Source of the DNA: Algibacter_G agarivorans
GTDB taxonomy: Bacteria; Bacteroidota; Bacteroidia; Flavobacteriales; Flavobacteriaceae
Assembly (NCBI RefSeq): GCF_039543245.1
Contig: NZ_BAABJJ010000035.1
Location: forward strand, 1-64,000
Reading direction: 5' to 3'
DNA: 64,000 nt
Shown: in pieces, positions 1 through 8,355 of the stretch
Layout of the letters: each line of letters begins with the position of its first letter
Position numbering within the stretch: position 1 is the stretch's first letter
Made by a program: the position numbers and the translations under genes
The notes under the pieces: model-generated
Told to the model about the DNA's origin: nothing
The model's input: the letters and a program-made list of their open reading frames with translations, nothing else
Databases searched by the model: none

Positions 1-54
1 TGCACCACAAAGGTAACTTTGCGGAACAAATTTCCCTTTCTCTTTTTTAATCGT

Positions 55-360
55 TTAGGACGCTATTGTTTTGGAATCTATTTTCACGGAATCTTTTAAG
101 CTCTCAATGATTGTGTTTTGAGCTTCAGTTATTTTTCCTGAATCATCACCAGAATATAAATATTCGACTAAAAGAGATTCGTATTCTTCTTTAAACTTAA
201 TATTTGTTTCACGTTTTTTTCTTAATCTTTGACGGATGATTTTTAAGTACATACTCATAAAAATGATAATTAGAGTCAACGACACACTAATTAACCAAGT
301 CAGTTTAATTAGTAAAGGTAGGTCGTTATAAATGTTGTTTATGTACTGGTAATCAATCAT
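55..360 (-). pseudogene. Truncated membrane protein (N-terminal part, probably of a HEAT-repeat protein)
   Basis: The reading frame gives 101 residues: one membrane segment at about residues 18-40, then a basic stretch (RQRLRKKRE) and an acidic helical region. It lies 31 bases downstream of the response regulator and on the same strand, so the two probably form one operon. From memory, flavobacterial proteins with this N-terminus next to a single-domain response regulator are several hundred residues long and continue into HEAT-like repeats. Here the frame stops soon after the membrane-proximal helix (last residues KTIAS), close to the window edge. I infer that the gene is broken by an insertion, a deletion or a contig end near position 55-70. 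The N-terminal coding part is clear; the truncation is inferred. Confidence 0.5.
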
Positions 361-391
361 GGGGGGAATTAATTTCAGTTATATGGTGTTG

Positions 392-760
392 TTATATCTT
401 CAATAATCGATTTACTCTAATCATTAATTCATTTGGACTAAATGGTTTTCCCATAAAATCATTAGCACCTAAATTAAAAGCTTTAAGCACCATTTCTTCT
501 TGACCAGCGGCTGAAAAAACAATTATAGGAGTTTCTGAATTTATTTTATTTCTGATATGACTAATAACTTCTAGTCCACTAATAAAAGGCATCATGATGT
601 CTGTGATGATTAAATCTGGTGAATTGCTTTCAATTAATTCTAGAGCTTCTTTACCATCTTTGGCCATGAATAAATCAAAACCTTCTTTTTCTAATCTAAA
701 TTTTAGTAATAAAGATAGTGTCGTGTTGTCTTCAGCTAAAACAATTTTCATTCTATTCAT
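392..760 (-). CDS. Single-domain response regulator (receiver only)
   Basis: This is a 122-residue CheY-like receiver domain with no output domain. The acidic pocket (E10-D11), the phosphoacceptor D54 (in IITDIMMP), the switch S83 (IIVFSAAG) and the conserved K105 (MGKPFSP) are all visible. It would receive phosphate from a histidine kinase and act by protein contact. No kinase gene is nearby. The only operon partner is the truncated membrane protein downstream, so its output may have gone through that protein. A second ATG three codons in is an equally good start. Confidence 0.9.
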   Translation of the reverse strand: MNRMKIVLAEDNTTLSLLLKFRLEKEGFDLFMAKDGKEALELIESNSPDLIITDIMMPFISGLEVISHIRNKINSETPIIVFSAAGQEEMVLKAFNLGANDFMGKPFSPNELMIRVNRLLKI

Positions 761-1153
761 GTTGTAAATCTATATAGTTATATGTTTTATAGGTCACTTT
801 ACTTTTTTGATTATGACATTTATTAAATTCAATTGTTGAGATTTAATTTGGTGCAATATATGTATTTTAATCGACAAAATACATAAATAATCGATAAAGG
901 GTATTATTATAGTGAAAAATATTTCATTACTAATATGATATAGAATAGCGTATTTGTATTAATATACTGTTTTTCAGCGTTTTGAAGTTTTAGGAAGATG
1001 TGGCGTGAAAATATTTGTAAGAAAAATATCTTGAAGATAATTGTGAATTTTAAATAGTAATGAGCTTATACTTTATAAGATATTGTAGGGTATATAGGCT
1101 GTTATTGAAGTAATTTCTTTATGATTGTATTGCTGTTTTTGGGGATATAATTA
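761..1153. other. Gene-free stretch between response regulator and rhaT-like gene
   Basis: There is no credible coding frame in these 393 A+T-rich bases. The one clear structure is a perfect 10-bp inverted repeat, TATGTATTTT at 859-868 and AAAATACATA at 876-885, with a 7-base loop. Both neighbours are on the minus strand, so the stretch holds the end of the transporter transcript and the promoter region of the response regulator. The hairpin has no adjoining T-run, so I do not call it a terminator. Confidence 0.5.
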
Positions 1154-2230
1154 TTACTCCACCTTCAAATTAACAGAAACCTCATTATTCTCCTGTATTT
1201 TTATATAATTACCTTTAGCAATAATTAAAACACCAATAATAAGTATTACTAAACTAATACCTAAAAATGTTTTACTTTTTTTCGAAGCACCTTTCCATTC
1301 TTTAGTTAAAATACCATTAAAAGTAGCTACCATAATTGCTCCTGTTTCTAGAATTGCAAATCCAACTGAAGTCCCTAATTCTCCTAAATGATAAGCTGCT
1401 AAACCATAAATAACCAACGCAGAATCATGAAAAACAGCCATTGCTATAACCAAAACTAGGGCTGTTAAAGCTCCAGATTTAGTATAGTTTCCCCAGGTTT
1501 TATTTTTTGTTAATCTATAACTAAAAAAAAGCATTGTTGAGATTGTGGCACCCATAAAAATTGGCAATAAAACGGCTAAACGAGCAATCCAAGGTTCATT
1601 TCCAAATTGAATTTCCGCTATTTCACCTATTCCCCCTAAATTATTTCCTGTGTGATATGATAAATTAAAACCCGCAGCACAAATAGCACCTAAAACACAA
1701 AATAAAATTCCTTGTCGTATCGTTTTCGTATCCTTTTCCTCGTTGTCTTTTCCTTTACTTTTATCCCTCAAAATACCGGCATATCCATTTAAAGCTATAC
1801 CAGAAACAATAATACCAATACCGAATAACATTATATTGCCAATTTCTGTTCCAATAACGCTCTCTTGTCCTTCTGGCACTAAAATCAATGGCAATATAGT
1901 GTCAATAGAAGTTATAACGCCTAAAAACAAACTAAAGGCAAGTGCCATTCCAATAGAGTTAATACTATATCCCCAGAGTATATTTCCAATTCCCCAACAG
2001 AAGCTTAAGCCAAACATTGTAAAGAATACCCAAGAAGGAATTTGTTCATAAATTGCCCATAAATCTTTTACCAGTAGAAATGTGATGATAGTAGGAATAA
2101 CAAACATTCCAAAGAAAAAAAAGCCTCCCCAAGTATTTTCCCAAGCAAAACCCTTGGTGTACTTTGATGGAAGCGCATAAACACCTAATAAGACAGCAGA
2201 TAAAAGCGCAAATAAAATTCCTGAAAACAT
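1154..2230 (-). CDS. L-rhamnose/proton symporter family transporter (RhaT-like)
   Basis: This is a 358-residue integral membrane protein with about ten hydrophobic segments across its whole length and a charged loop near residue 165 (DKSKGKDNEEKD). The start MFSGILFALLSAVLLG and the internal GWNILWGY-like and HDSALVIYGLAAYHLG-like segments fit the RhaT family (drug/metabolite transporter superfamily), which imports L-rhamnose with protons. No rhamnose catabolic genes lie nearby, so the sugar is not proven. It follows pckA on the same strand, but a strong hairpin terminator lies between them, so it probably has its own promoter. Confidence 0.8.
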   Translation of the reverse strand: MFSGILFALLSAVLLGVYALPSKYTKGFAWENTWGGFFFFGMFVIPTIITFLLVKDLWAIYEQIPSWVFFTMFGLSFCWGIGNILWGYSINSIGMALAFSLFLGVITSIDTILPLILVPEGQESVIGTEIGNIMLFGIGIIVSGIALNGYAGILRDKSKGKDNEEKDTKTIRQGILFCVLGAICAAGFNLSYHTGNNLGGIGEIAEIQFGNEPWIARLAVLLPIFMGATISTMLFFSYRLTKNKTWGNYTKSGALTALVLVIAMAVFHDSALVIYGLAAYHLGELGTSVGFAILETGAIMVATFNGILTKEWKGASKKSKTFLGISLVILIIGVLIIAKGNYIKIQENNEVSVNLKVE

Positions 2231-2261
2231 ATAAAAATATTAAATTTGTCGAATATAAATA

Positions 2262-2289
2262 AAAAAACACCAAAGTTATGGTGTTTTTT
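2262..2289 (-). terminator. Intrinsic terminator downstream of pckA
   Basis: A perfect 11-bp stem (AAAAAACACCA at 2262-2272 paired with TGGTGTTTTTT at 2279-2289) surrounds a 6-base loop. A/T runs on both sides make it look bidirectional. It lies 8 bases after the pckA stop codon and before the next gene on the same strand, so it separates the two transcripts. Confidence 0.85.
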
Positions 2290-2296
2290 ATTTATA

Positions 2297-3913
2297 TTAA
2301 AATGCATAACGTTGTGGGCCACCACGTCTAATTTCCTCACTACAATGGTCTTCAAACTTTTTAAAGTTTTCACGAAACGCATTGGTCAATTTAAACGCTG
2401 TTGTATAATAGGCTTCATCGTCATTCCAAGTTGCTCTAGGACTTAGAACACTAGTTGGAACGCCAGGACATGTTCTAGGTTGAGCAACACCAAATACCGA
2501 ATGAATATGGTAGTCATCATAATTATACAAGCCTAAATCTCCATTTAAAACGGCATTTATCATGGCGCGTGTATACTTTAATTTCATTCTAGTACCAACA
2601 CCGTAAGGGCCACCGGTCCAACCCGTATTTATCAACCAAACGTTTACCCCAGCATCAATCATTTTTTTACTTAGCATTTCGGCATATTTAGAAGGATGCA
2701 GTGGCATAAAAGGTGCTCCAAAACATGCCGAAAAAGAAGGTTGAGGCTCTTTAACTCCTGCTTCAGTTCCTGCTACTTTAGCCGTATAACCAGAAATAAA
2801 ATGATATGCTGCTTGACTTGGTGTTAACTTAGAAATAGGCGGAATAACCCCGAAAGCATCGGCCGTTAAAAAGAATATGTTTTTTGGGTTTTTACCTATC
2901 GATGGGATTTGAATATTATCAATATGATGAATTGGGTAACTAACTCGTGTGTTTTGTGTAATAGACGTATCTTCAAAATCAACATGTCCAGCCGCATCTA
3001 AAACTACGTTTTCAAGAATCGCTCCTTTTTTGATGGCATCAAATATTTCAGGCTCATTATCTCTCGACAGATTAATTACTTTTGCATAACATCCGCCTTC
3101 AAAATTAAAGATGGTATTTTCTTTTGTCCAACCATGTTCATCATCACCAATTAAACTTCTACTAGGGTCTGTAGATAATGTTGTTTTACCCGTACCGGAA
3201 AGTCCAAAAAATACGGCGGTATCGCCATCTTTACCAACATTTGCGCTACAGTGCATAGGCAAGGTGTCTTTAAAGACTGGAAGTATAAAGTTTAAAGCAG
3301 AAAAAATTCCTTTTTTAATTTCACCTGTATAACCGGTTCCACCAATCAATGCTATTTTTTTTGTAAAATTTAAAATCGCAAAATTGTGTTGGCGTGTTCC
3401 ATCTTCATCTGGAATAGCCATAAAGCCTGGAGCATTAACAACTGTCCATTCTGGAGAAAAGTTTTCTAATTCAGCAATTGTTGGACGTAAAAACATATTA
3501 TAGGCAAACTGGTTGCTCCAAGGATATTCATTAATAACACGAATATTCAGTTTATAGTCTTCGTCTGCACAGGCATAACAATCCCTAACAAAAATTTCTT
3601 TATTTGATAGATAATCTACAACCTTGTTATATAGCTTATCAAATTGATTGGCTTCAAAAGGAATATTAATATTGCCCCACCATATTTTATCTCTGGTTAT
3701 ATCATCTTTAACTATAAATCTATCCTTAGGAGAACGCCCTGTAAATTCACCTGTATTAACAGCCAAAGCACCAGAAGAGGCTTCTACGCCCAATCCTTTT
3801 TCAATAGAAATGTCATGTAATTCCTCTGGAGATAGTTGATACTTGATTTTGGCATTTTTTATGCCGTACTGCTCTAACAAAATTGTTTTCTTAACCTGAC
3901 TATAATTTCCCAT
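2297..3913 (-). CDS. pckA: Phosphoenolpyruvate carboxykinase (ATP)
   Basis: This enzyme converts oxaloacetate and ATP to phosphoenolpyruvate, CO2 and ADP, the first committed step of gluconeogenesis. The 538 residues contain the substrate loop GEFTGRSPKDRF, the P-loop GLSGTGKTT at about residues 236-245, the metal/nucleotide motif IGDDEHGW just after it, and a C-terminal RGGPQRYAF tail; the length is normal for the family. An in-frame ATG four codons upstream (3925) is rejected because a good minus-strand -7 box (TAATTTTG, 3923-3930) overlaps it. A gluconeogenic enzyme near a sugar symporter fits growth on amino acids and mixed carbon sources. Confidence 0.96.
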   Translation of the reverse strand: MGNYSQVKKTILLEQYGIKNAKIKYQLSPEELHDISIEKGLGVEASSGALAVNTGEFTGRSPKDRFIVKDDITRDKIWWGNINIPFEANQFDKLYNKVVDYLSNKEIFVRDCYACADEDYKLNIRVINEYPWSNQFAYNMFLRPTIAELENFSPEWTVVNAPGFMAIPDEDGTRQHNFAILNFTKKIALIGGTGYTGEIKKGIFSALNFILPVFKDTLPMHCSANVGKDGDTAVFFGLSGTGKTTLSTDPSRSLIGDDEHGWTKENTIFNFEGGCYAKVINLSRDNEPEIFDAIKKGAILENVVLDAAGHVDFEDTSITQNTRVSYPIHHIDNIQIPSIGKNPKNIFFLTADAFGVIPPISKLTPSQAAYHFISGYTAKVAGTEAGVKEPQPSFSACFGAPFMPLHPSKYAEMLSKKMIDAGVNVWLINTGWTGGPYGVGTRMKLKYTRAMINAVLNGDLGLYNYDDYHIHSVFGVAQPRTCPGVPTSVLSPRATWNDDEAYYTTAFKLTNAFRENFKKFEDHCSEEIRRGGPQRYAF

Positions 3914-3922
3914 AATTCGATA

Positions 3923-3930
3923 CAAAATTA
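3923..3930 (-). promoter_or_regulatory. -7 box of the pckA promoter (TAATTTTG)
   Basis: The minus strand reads TAATTTTG here, matching the Bacteroidota TAnnTTTG -7 element. It ends 9 bases before the chosen pckA ATG at 3913, so transcription would begin at or just before the start codon. This is what decides the pckA start. I see no strong -33 TTTG at the usual distance. Confidence 0.5.
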
Positions 3931-3973
3931 TTTATTATGCAAAATAAAGACAATTATTTTAAGTATCCATAAT

Positions 3974-4372
3974 TTAAAATCCTTTTTTAGGTGAAATCTT
4001 CAAAAAACCGACAAACATAAAACCCCAAGCTACAATTAACAACAAACCGCCAATGGGTGTTATAAATCCAATCGATTTAAAATCGAAAGCGGTTAATGTA
4101 TTTGTTGCCAAACCATAAATAGAACCAGAAAAAAACAATACCCCAAACATAATTAAGTAGTACATGATTTTTTTTGTTTTTGGTTGAATTAAAGATGTCG
4201 TGCCAACAAACAGTAGTAAAATAGCATGATACATCTGGTAGCGCACACCGGTTTCAAAAGTCTGTATAGCGTGTTCTGGAATGAGTTGTTTTAAACCATG
4301 TGCACCAAAAGCACCTAAAATAATGCTTGTCATTCCTAAAATGGACGCCACGATTAAAATTTTTTTAGTCAT
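3974..4372 (-). CDS. DUF423 family small membrane protein
   Basis: This 132-residue protein has four hydrophobic segments. The N-terminal SIILGAFGAHGLK motif and the YQMYHAILLL segment mark it as DUF423 (YwdK/YgdD type), a conserved inner-membrane family of unknown function. It lies upstream of pckA on the same strand, with 48 bases and the pckA promoter between them. It is separated from the divergent saccharopine dehydrogenase-like gene by about 155 bases. Confidence 0.85.
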   Translation of the reverse strand: MTKKILIVASILGMTSIILGAFGAHGLKQLIPEHAIQTFETGVRYQMYHAILLLFVGTTSLIQPKTKKIMYYLIMFGVLFFSGSIYGLATNTLTAFDFKSIGFITPIGGLLLIVAWGFMFVGFLKISPKKGF

Positions 4373-4527
4373 ATTTTGTAAATTATTCGCAACAAATGCT
4401 ATTAATATTTATTAATTTCGTAAAATAAAATGCTGTTTTGGCACTTTGATAAGATTGAACTCAAGTTTCGATTAAATCAAAAAGTCAAGATAAGTTTATT
4501 AAACAAAACTACTCAACAAAACCCAAT

Positions 4528-5892
4528 ATGCGAAAAATTTTAATCATTGGTTCTGGAAAATCAACGGCTTACCTTTTAAAATATGTGTTAGATAAATCGG
4601 TTGTCGAAAATCTATTTATTACCGTTGCCGATTTAAATATTGAAAGTGCTCAAAAATTAATTGGTAACCATCAGAATGCCAAAGCCATTAAACTGGATGT
4701 TTTTGATGGAGCTTCGCGTGCTGAAGCTATTAAAAATGCAGACATTGTCGTGTCGATGCTTCCTGCGCGTTTTCACATAGATGTAGCAAAAGATTGTATT
4801 TCGTTCAAAAAACACATGGTTACCGCTTCGTATGTTAGTCCCGAAATGCAAGCTTTAGATGAAGATGCAAAAGCAAACGGGCTTATACTCATGAATGAAA
4901 TTGGTGTAGACCCTGGCATTGACCACATGAGCGCCATGCAAGTTTTAGACCGCATACGAGATAAGGGTGGGGACATTATTTTATTTGAATCCTTTACAGG
5001 TGGGTTGGTAGCACCCGAAAGCGACAATAATTTATGGAATTACAAATTTACGTGGAACCCAAGAAATGTTGTTGTTGCCGGACAAGGAGGTGCCGCTAAA
5101 TTTTTGCAGGAAGGTGCTTATAAATACATTTCTTATAATCGTTTGTTCAGACGTACCGAATTTTTGAATATTGAAGGTTTTGGGCGATTTGAGGTTTATG
5201 CCAACCGAGATTCCTTGAAGTATCAAAGTGTTTACGGATTGGATAATATAAAAACGCTATACCGTGGAACGATACGTCGTGTGGGTTTTAGTAGAGCATG
5301 GAATATTTTTGTTACTCTTGGACTGACCGATGACAGTTACACCATAGACGATAGCGAAAACATGAGTTACCGCGATTTTGTTAACGCCTTTTTACCCTAC
5401 AGTCCGTCAGATTCTGTAGAATTAAAATTAAGGCACGCTCTAAAAATTGACCAAGATGATATTGTTTGGGACAAACTTGTAGAACTAGATATTTTTAATG
5501 CCAATAAACGTGTCGAACTCAAAAAAGCAACACCTGCACAAATCCTTCAAAAAATACTCATGGATAGTTGGACGCTTTCAGAAGACGATAAAGACATGAT
5601 TGTCATGTACCATAAATTTGGTTACGAATTGAATGGTAAGACATATCAAATAGAGGCCAATATGGTTGCGCTTGGCGAGGGCCAAACCTACACAGCCATG
5701 GCTAAAACGGTGGGCTTACCTGTGGCTATTGCTACACTTGCCATATTAAATAGTAAAATAAAAACACCAGGCGTTCAAATCCCTATAGCCAAAGAAGTTT
5801 ACCAACCTATTTTAAAGGAACTGGGAACTTTTGGTATAACATTTCATGAAAAAGAAGTGCCTTATTTGGGTTATAATCCCTTAAATAATTAA
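4528..5892 (+). CDS. Saccharopine dehydrogenase family protein
   Basis: This 454-residue protein begins with a Rossmann fold: IIGSGKSTAYLL at residues 6-17 binds the dinucleotide. It continues with the saccharopine dehydrogenase/reductase core (EIGVDPGIDHMSAMQVLDRI, around residues 125-145) and the C-terminal domain (SFTGGLVAPESDNN, TYTAMAKTVGLPVAIA). Relatives act in lysine/aminoadipate metabolism or as a saccharopine reductase half, with NAD(P)H. The bacterial substrate cannot be read from sequence. The Lrp/AsnC-type regulator downstream, now broken, hints at amino-acid-responsive control. Confidence 0.85.
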   Translation: MRKILIIGSGKSTAYLLKYVLDKSVVENLFITVADLNIESAQKLIGNHQNAKAIKLDVFDGASRAEAIKNADIVVSMLPARFHIDVAKDCISFKKHMVTASYVSPEMQALDEDAKANGLILMNEIGVDPGIDHMSAMQVLDRIRDKGGDIILFESFTGGLVAPESDNNLWNYKFTWNPRNVVVAGQGGAAKFLQEGAYKYISYNRLFRRTEFLNIEGFGRFEVYANRDSLKYQSVYGLDNIKTLYRGTIRRVGFSRAWNIFVTLGLTDDSYTIDDSENMSYRDFVNAFLPYSPSDSVELKLRHALKIDQDDIVWDKLVELDIFNANKRVELKKATPAQILQKILMDSWTLSEDDKDMIVMYHKFGYELNGKTYQIEANMVALGEGQTYTAMAKTVGLPVAIATLAILNSKIKTPGVQIPIAKEVYQPILKELGTFGITFHEKEVPYLGYNPLNN

Positions 5893-5897
5893 TATTT

Positions 5898-6067
5898 GGG
5901 CGTTACCCTTCCCGATAGCTATCGGGAAGGGTCGGGCTATTCGTTACAATCTTTTTAAAAATGTCATTGAGAGGAGTGAGCGACGTAGCAATCTGTTAAT
6001 TTTTAGTTCTAATCAAACTTTATTACACCCAAGTTTTAAAAAGGATTTACACTACTATCCCTAACGC
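5898..6067 (+). repeat. Dispersed intergenic repeat, copy A
   Basis: This 170-base stretch begins GGGCGTTACCC right after the upstream gene and ends ATCCCTAACGC; the ends contain inverted GCGTTA/TAACGC. A related 146-base copy lies at 32380-32525. Shared blocks include GGGTCGGGCT, TCTTTTTAAAA, TGAGCGACGT, ATCTGTTAAT and AAAAGGAT. Both copies begin at or just after the stop codon of a plus-strand gene. Copy A differs by having a longer palindrome (5905-5932) where copy B has a short AAAC loop. Confidence 0.75.
5905..5932. repeat. Perfect 28-bp palindrome nested in repeat copy A
   Basis: The sequence is exactly self-complementary: its left half is ACCCTTCCCGATAG and the right half is the reverse complement. 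Copy B of the surrounding repeat has ACCC-AAAC-GGGT at this point, so the CCCGATAGCTATCGGG core looks like an insertion at the hairpin tip. On RNA it would be a very strong hairpin just after the upstream gene. Confidence 0.85.
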
Positions 6068-6172
6068 AACATATTAGTTTCAGTTTAAAAGCAAATGGTT
6101 ATTTTTATGTTTTAGATTTACACAAAACAACAAGATTACCTTCTTCAAGGGAATAAAAAAAACGAGTTTTCA

Positions 6173-6641
6173 ATGAAACAAAAACAAAAAACCATAACCA
6201 TAGACGGTATTGATAAAAAAATTCTAAGAGCCTTAACAGTCGATGCCCGAACACCTATTTTAGAAATTGCTCGTAGCGTTGGTATTTCTGGAGCAGCCAT
6301 CCATCAGCGTTTACGCAAGCTTGAAAAATCTAAACTTATTTCTGGCTCCCATTTTATCATAAACCCAAAAGTGTTGGGGTATTCTACAATGGCTTTTGTT
6401 GGTATTTATCTCGATAAAGCAGCAAATACAGATGATGTTATAAGAGCTTTTAAAAAATCCCAGAGGTTTTAGAGTGTCATTATACAACTGGTGTTTATAG
6501 TATTTTATTAAACTTCTTAGTAGGGATAATGCTCATTTAATGGCTTTACTTAGCAACAATATTCAAGCTATTGCAGGTGTTTTGAGAACAGAATCACTGA
6601 TTTCTTTAGAGCAACAAGTTGATAGACAAATAAAAATTTAG
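6173..6641 (+). pseudogene. Lrp/AsnC family regulator, broken by two frameshifts
   Basis: The first 99 residues are a clear Lrp/AsnC winged-helix domain (DKKILRALTVDARTPILEIA, then the recognition helix VGISGAAIHQRLRKLEKSKLI) and the start of the ligand-binding domain. The frame then breaks at an A-run (about 6448-6454). The next frame continues the family sequence (IPEVLECHYTTGVYSI) and breaks again at a T-run near 6500-6510. A third frame gives NAHLMALLSNNIQAIAGVLRTE... to a stop at 6641. Each break is explained by one lost base in a homopolymer. Either the gene is dead or the sequence has homopolymer errors. Confidence 0.8.
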
Positions 6642-6650
6642 TTTTCTATT

Positions 6651-6697
6651 ATGAGATACTGAAACAATCCCGATAGTTATCGGGATAGCATGACAAA
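6651..6697 (-). repeat. Dispersed repeat with nested palindrome
   Basis: Read on the minus strand this is GTCATGCT, then a palindromic block around CCCGATAACTATCGGG, then TGTTTCAGTATCTCAT. The copy at 61083-61114 has the same flanks, but GAACT instead of the palindromic block. The unit lies just downstream of glyS. The palindrome (6668-6685) is nearly the same as the one at 5905-5932. Confidence 0.75.
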
Positions 6698-6706
6698 CTA
6701 TGTTTG

Positions 6707-8248
6707 TCACATCTTCATCAACCAAGAACGTACATCTACTTCTTGCTTAATAATCGCTCTTAGATCTTCAATTTTAACACGCTGTTGTTCCATAGAATCT
6801 CTATGACGTATGGTGACCGTGTTATCATCTTTAGTGTCATGGTCTACAGTAATACAAAAAGGTGTTCCGTTGGCATCTTGTCTTCTATAACGTCTTCCAA
6901 CAGCATCCTTTTCATCATAAACCACATTGAAATCCCATTTTAATTCCTCGACAATTTGTTTAGCAATTTCTGGTAAACCATCTTTTTTAACTAATGGTAA
7001 AATAGCCGCTTTTACAGGAGCTAAAACACTTGGTAATTTTAAAACCGTTCTTGTGGTGCCATTTTCAAGTTCTTCTTCTTGTAATGAATTAGAAAATACG
7101 GCTAAAAACATTCGGTCTAAACCAATTGATGTTTCTAATACATAAGGTGTGTAGCTTTTATTTTCTTCATGGTCAAAATATTGTAATTTCTTTCCAGAAA
7201 ATTCTTCGTGTGCTTTTAAATCAAAATCGGTTCTGGAATGAATCCCTTCCAATTCTTTAAATCCAAATGGGAATTTAAACTCAATATCAGCCGCTGCATC
7301 AGCATAATGTGCTAGTTTTTCATGGTCATGAAAACGATAGTTGTCCTTACCCATGCCTAAGGATAAATGCCACTTCATTCTATGTTCTTTCCAGTGCTCA
7401 TACCATTCTTTTTGAGTGCCTGGTTTAATGAAAAATTGCATTTCCATTTGTTCGAACTCACGCATTCTAAAAATAAATTGTCTTGCAACAATTTCATTTC
7501 TAAAAGCTTTACCCGTTTGTGCAATTCCAAAAGGGATTTTTTGTCGACTCGTTTTCTGTACATTCAAAAAGTTAACAAAAATACCTTGAGCCGTTTCAGG
7601 GCGTAAATATAAATCCATTGCAGTATCAGCTGAAGCACCTAGTTTGGTTCCAAACATGAGGTTAAATTGCTTAACATCCGTCCAGTTTTTGCTTCCCGTT
7701 AACGGGTCTGCAATTTCTAACTCTTCAATAAGCGCTTTAACATCTGCTAAATCTTCATTTTCTAAAGATTTCCCCATCCGCGAAAGCGTACTTTTTATTT
7801 TTTCTTGATAGCCAACAACACGTCCGTTTGTAGCTAAAAATTCTTCTTGATTAAAGGCATCACCAAATCGTTTTGCTGCTTTAGAAACTTCTTTATCAAT
7901 TTTAGCTTCAATTTTAGCACAATAATCTTCAATTAAAACATCAGCTCTATAACGTTTTTTAGAATCTTTATTATCAATTAATGGATCGTTAAACGCATCA
8001 ACGTGTCCCGAAGCTTTCCATGTGGTTGGGTGCATAAATATAGCGGCATCAATACCTACTATGTTTTCATTCATCTGTACCATGGCTTTCCACCAGTAGT
8101 CGCGTATGTTTTTCTTTAACTCTGCTCCGTTTTGTGCGTAGTCATAAACCGCACTTAAACCATCATATATTTCGCTACTTTGAAATACATATCCGTATTC
8201 CTTTGCATGCGAAATAACCTTCTTAAATTTATCATCTTGATTTGCCAT
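6707..8248 (-). CDS. glyS: Glycine--tRNA ligase (single-chain, dimeric type)
   Basis: This is a class II aminoacyl-tRNA synthetase that charges tRNA-Gly. In its 513 residues, class II motif 2 is visible as RNEIVARQFIFRMREFEQME and motif 3 as ETSIGLDRMFLAVF, followed by an anticodon-binding domain ending near the C-terminus. It is the single-polypeptide type rather than the alpha/beta GlyQS pair. A longer frame begins at 8278, but its first ten codons overlap a good -7 box (TATTTTTG, 8253-8260), so ATG at 8248 (MANQDDKF) is chosen. Confidence 0.96.
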   Translation of the reverse strand: MANQDDKFKKVISHAKEYGYVFQSSEIYDGLSAVYDYAQNGAELKKNIRDYWWKAMVQMNENIVGIDAAIFMHPTTWKASGHVDAFNDPLIDNKDSKKRYRADVLIEDYCAKIEAKIDKEVSKAAKRFGDAFNQEEFLATNGRVVGYQEKIKSTLSRMGKSLENEDLADVKALIEELEIADPLTGSKNWTDVKQFNLMFGTKLGASADTAMDLYLRPETAQGIFVNFLNVQKTSRQKIPFGIAQTGKAFRNEIVARQFIFRMREFEQMEMQFFIKPGTQKEWYEHWKEHRMKWHLSLGMGKDNYRFHDHEKLAHYADAAADIEFKFPFGFKELEGIHSRTDFDLKAHEEFSGKKLQYFDHEENKSYTPYVLETSIGLDRMFLAVFSNSLQEEELENGTTRTVLKLPSVLAPVKAAILPLVKKDGLPEIAKQIVEELKWDFNVVYDEKDAVGRRYRRQDANGTPFCITVDHDTKDDNTVTIRHRDSMEQQRVKIEDLRAIIKQEVDVRSWLMKM

Positions 8249-8252
8249 GGTG

Positions 8253-8260
8253 CAAAAATA
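8253..8260 (-). promoter_or_regulatory. -7 box of glyS (TATTTTTG), nearly leaderless
   Basis: The minus strand reads TATTTTTG-cacc-ATGG, so the TAnnTTTG box ends four bases before the start codon. Transcription would begin at or inside the start region. The uppP gene has the same layout (TATTTTTG-cgcc-ATGG). Confidence 0.5.
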
Positions 8261-8355
8261 AAAAAGCGATTCAAACAAACATGTTGTTTACTAAAAAATT
8301 AGTGTGAGATTCATGATTTTTTATTTAAGTTTACAACACTACATTTTCATTACAA

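Noticed and set aside
859..885. 10-bp hairpin as terminator of the rhaT-like gene
   Set aside because: It is about 270 bases past the stop and has no adjoining T-run, so I list it as a structure only.
1743..2382. Several short frames over the rhaT-like and pckA genes on both strands
   Set aside because: They overlap well-supported genes, have no family features and lack promoters or spacing of their own.
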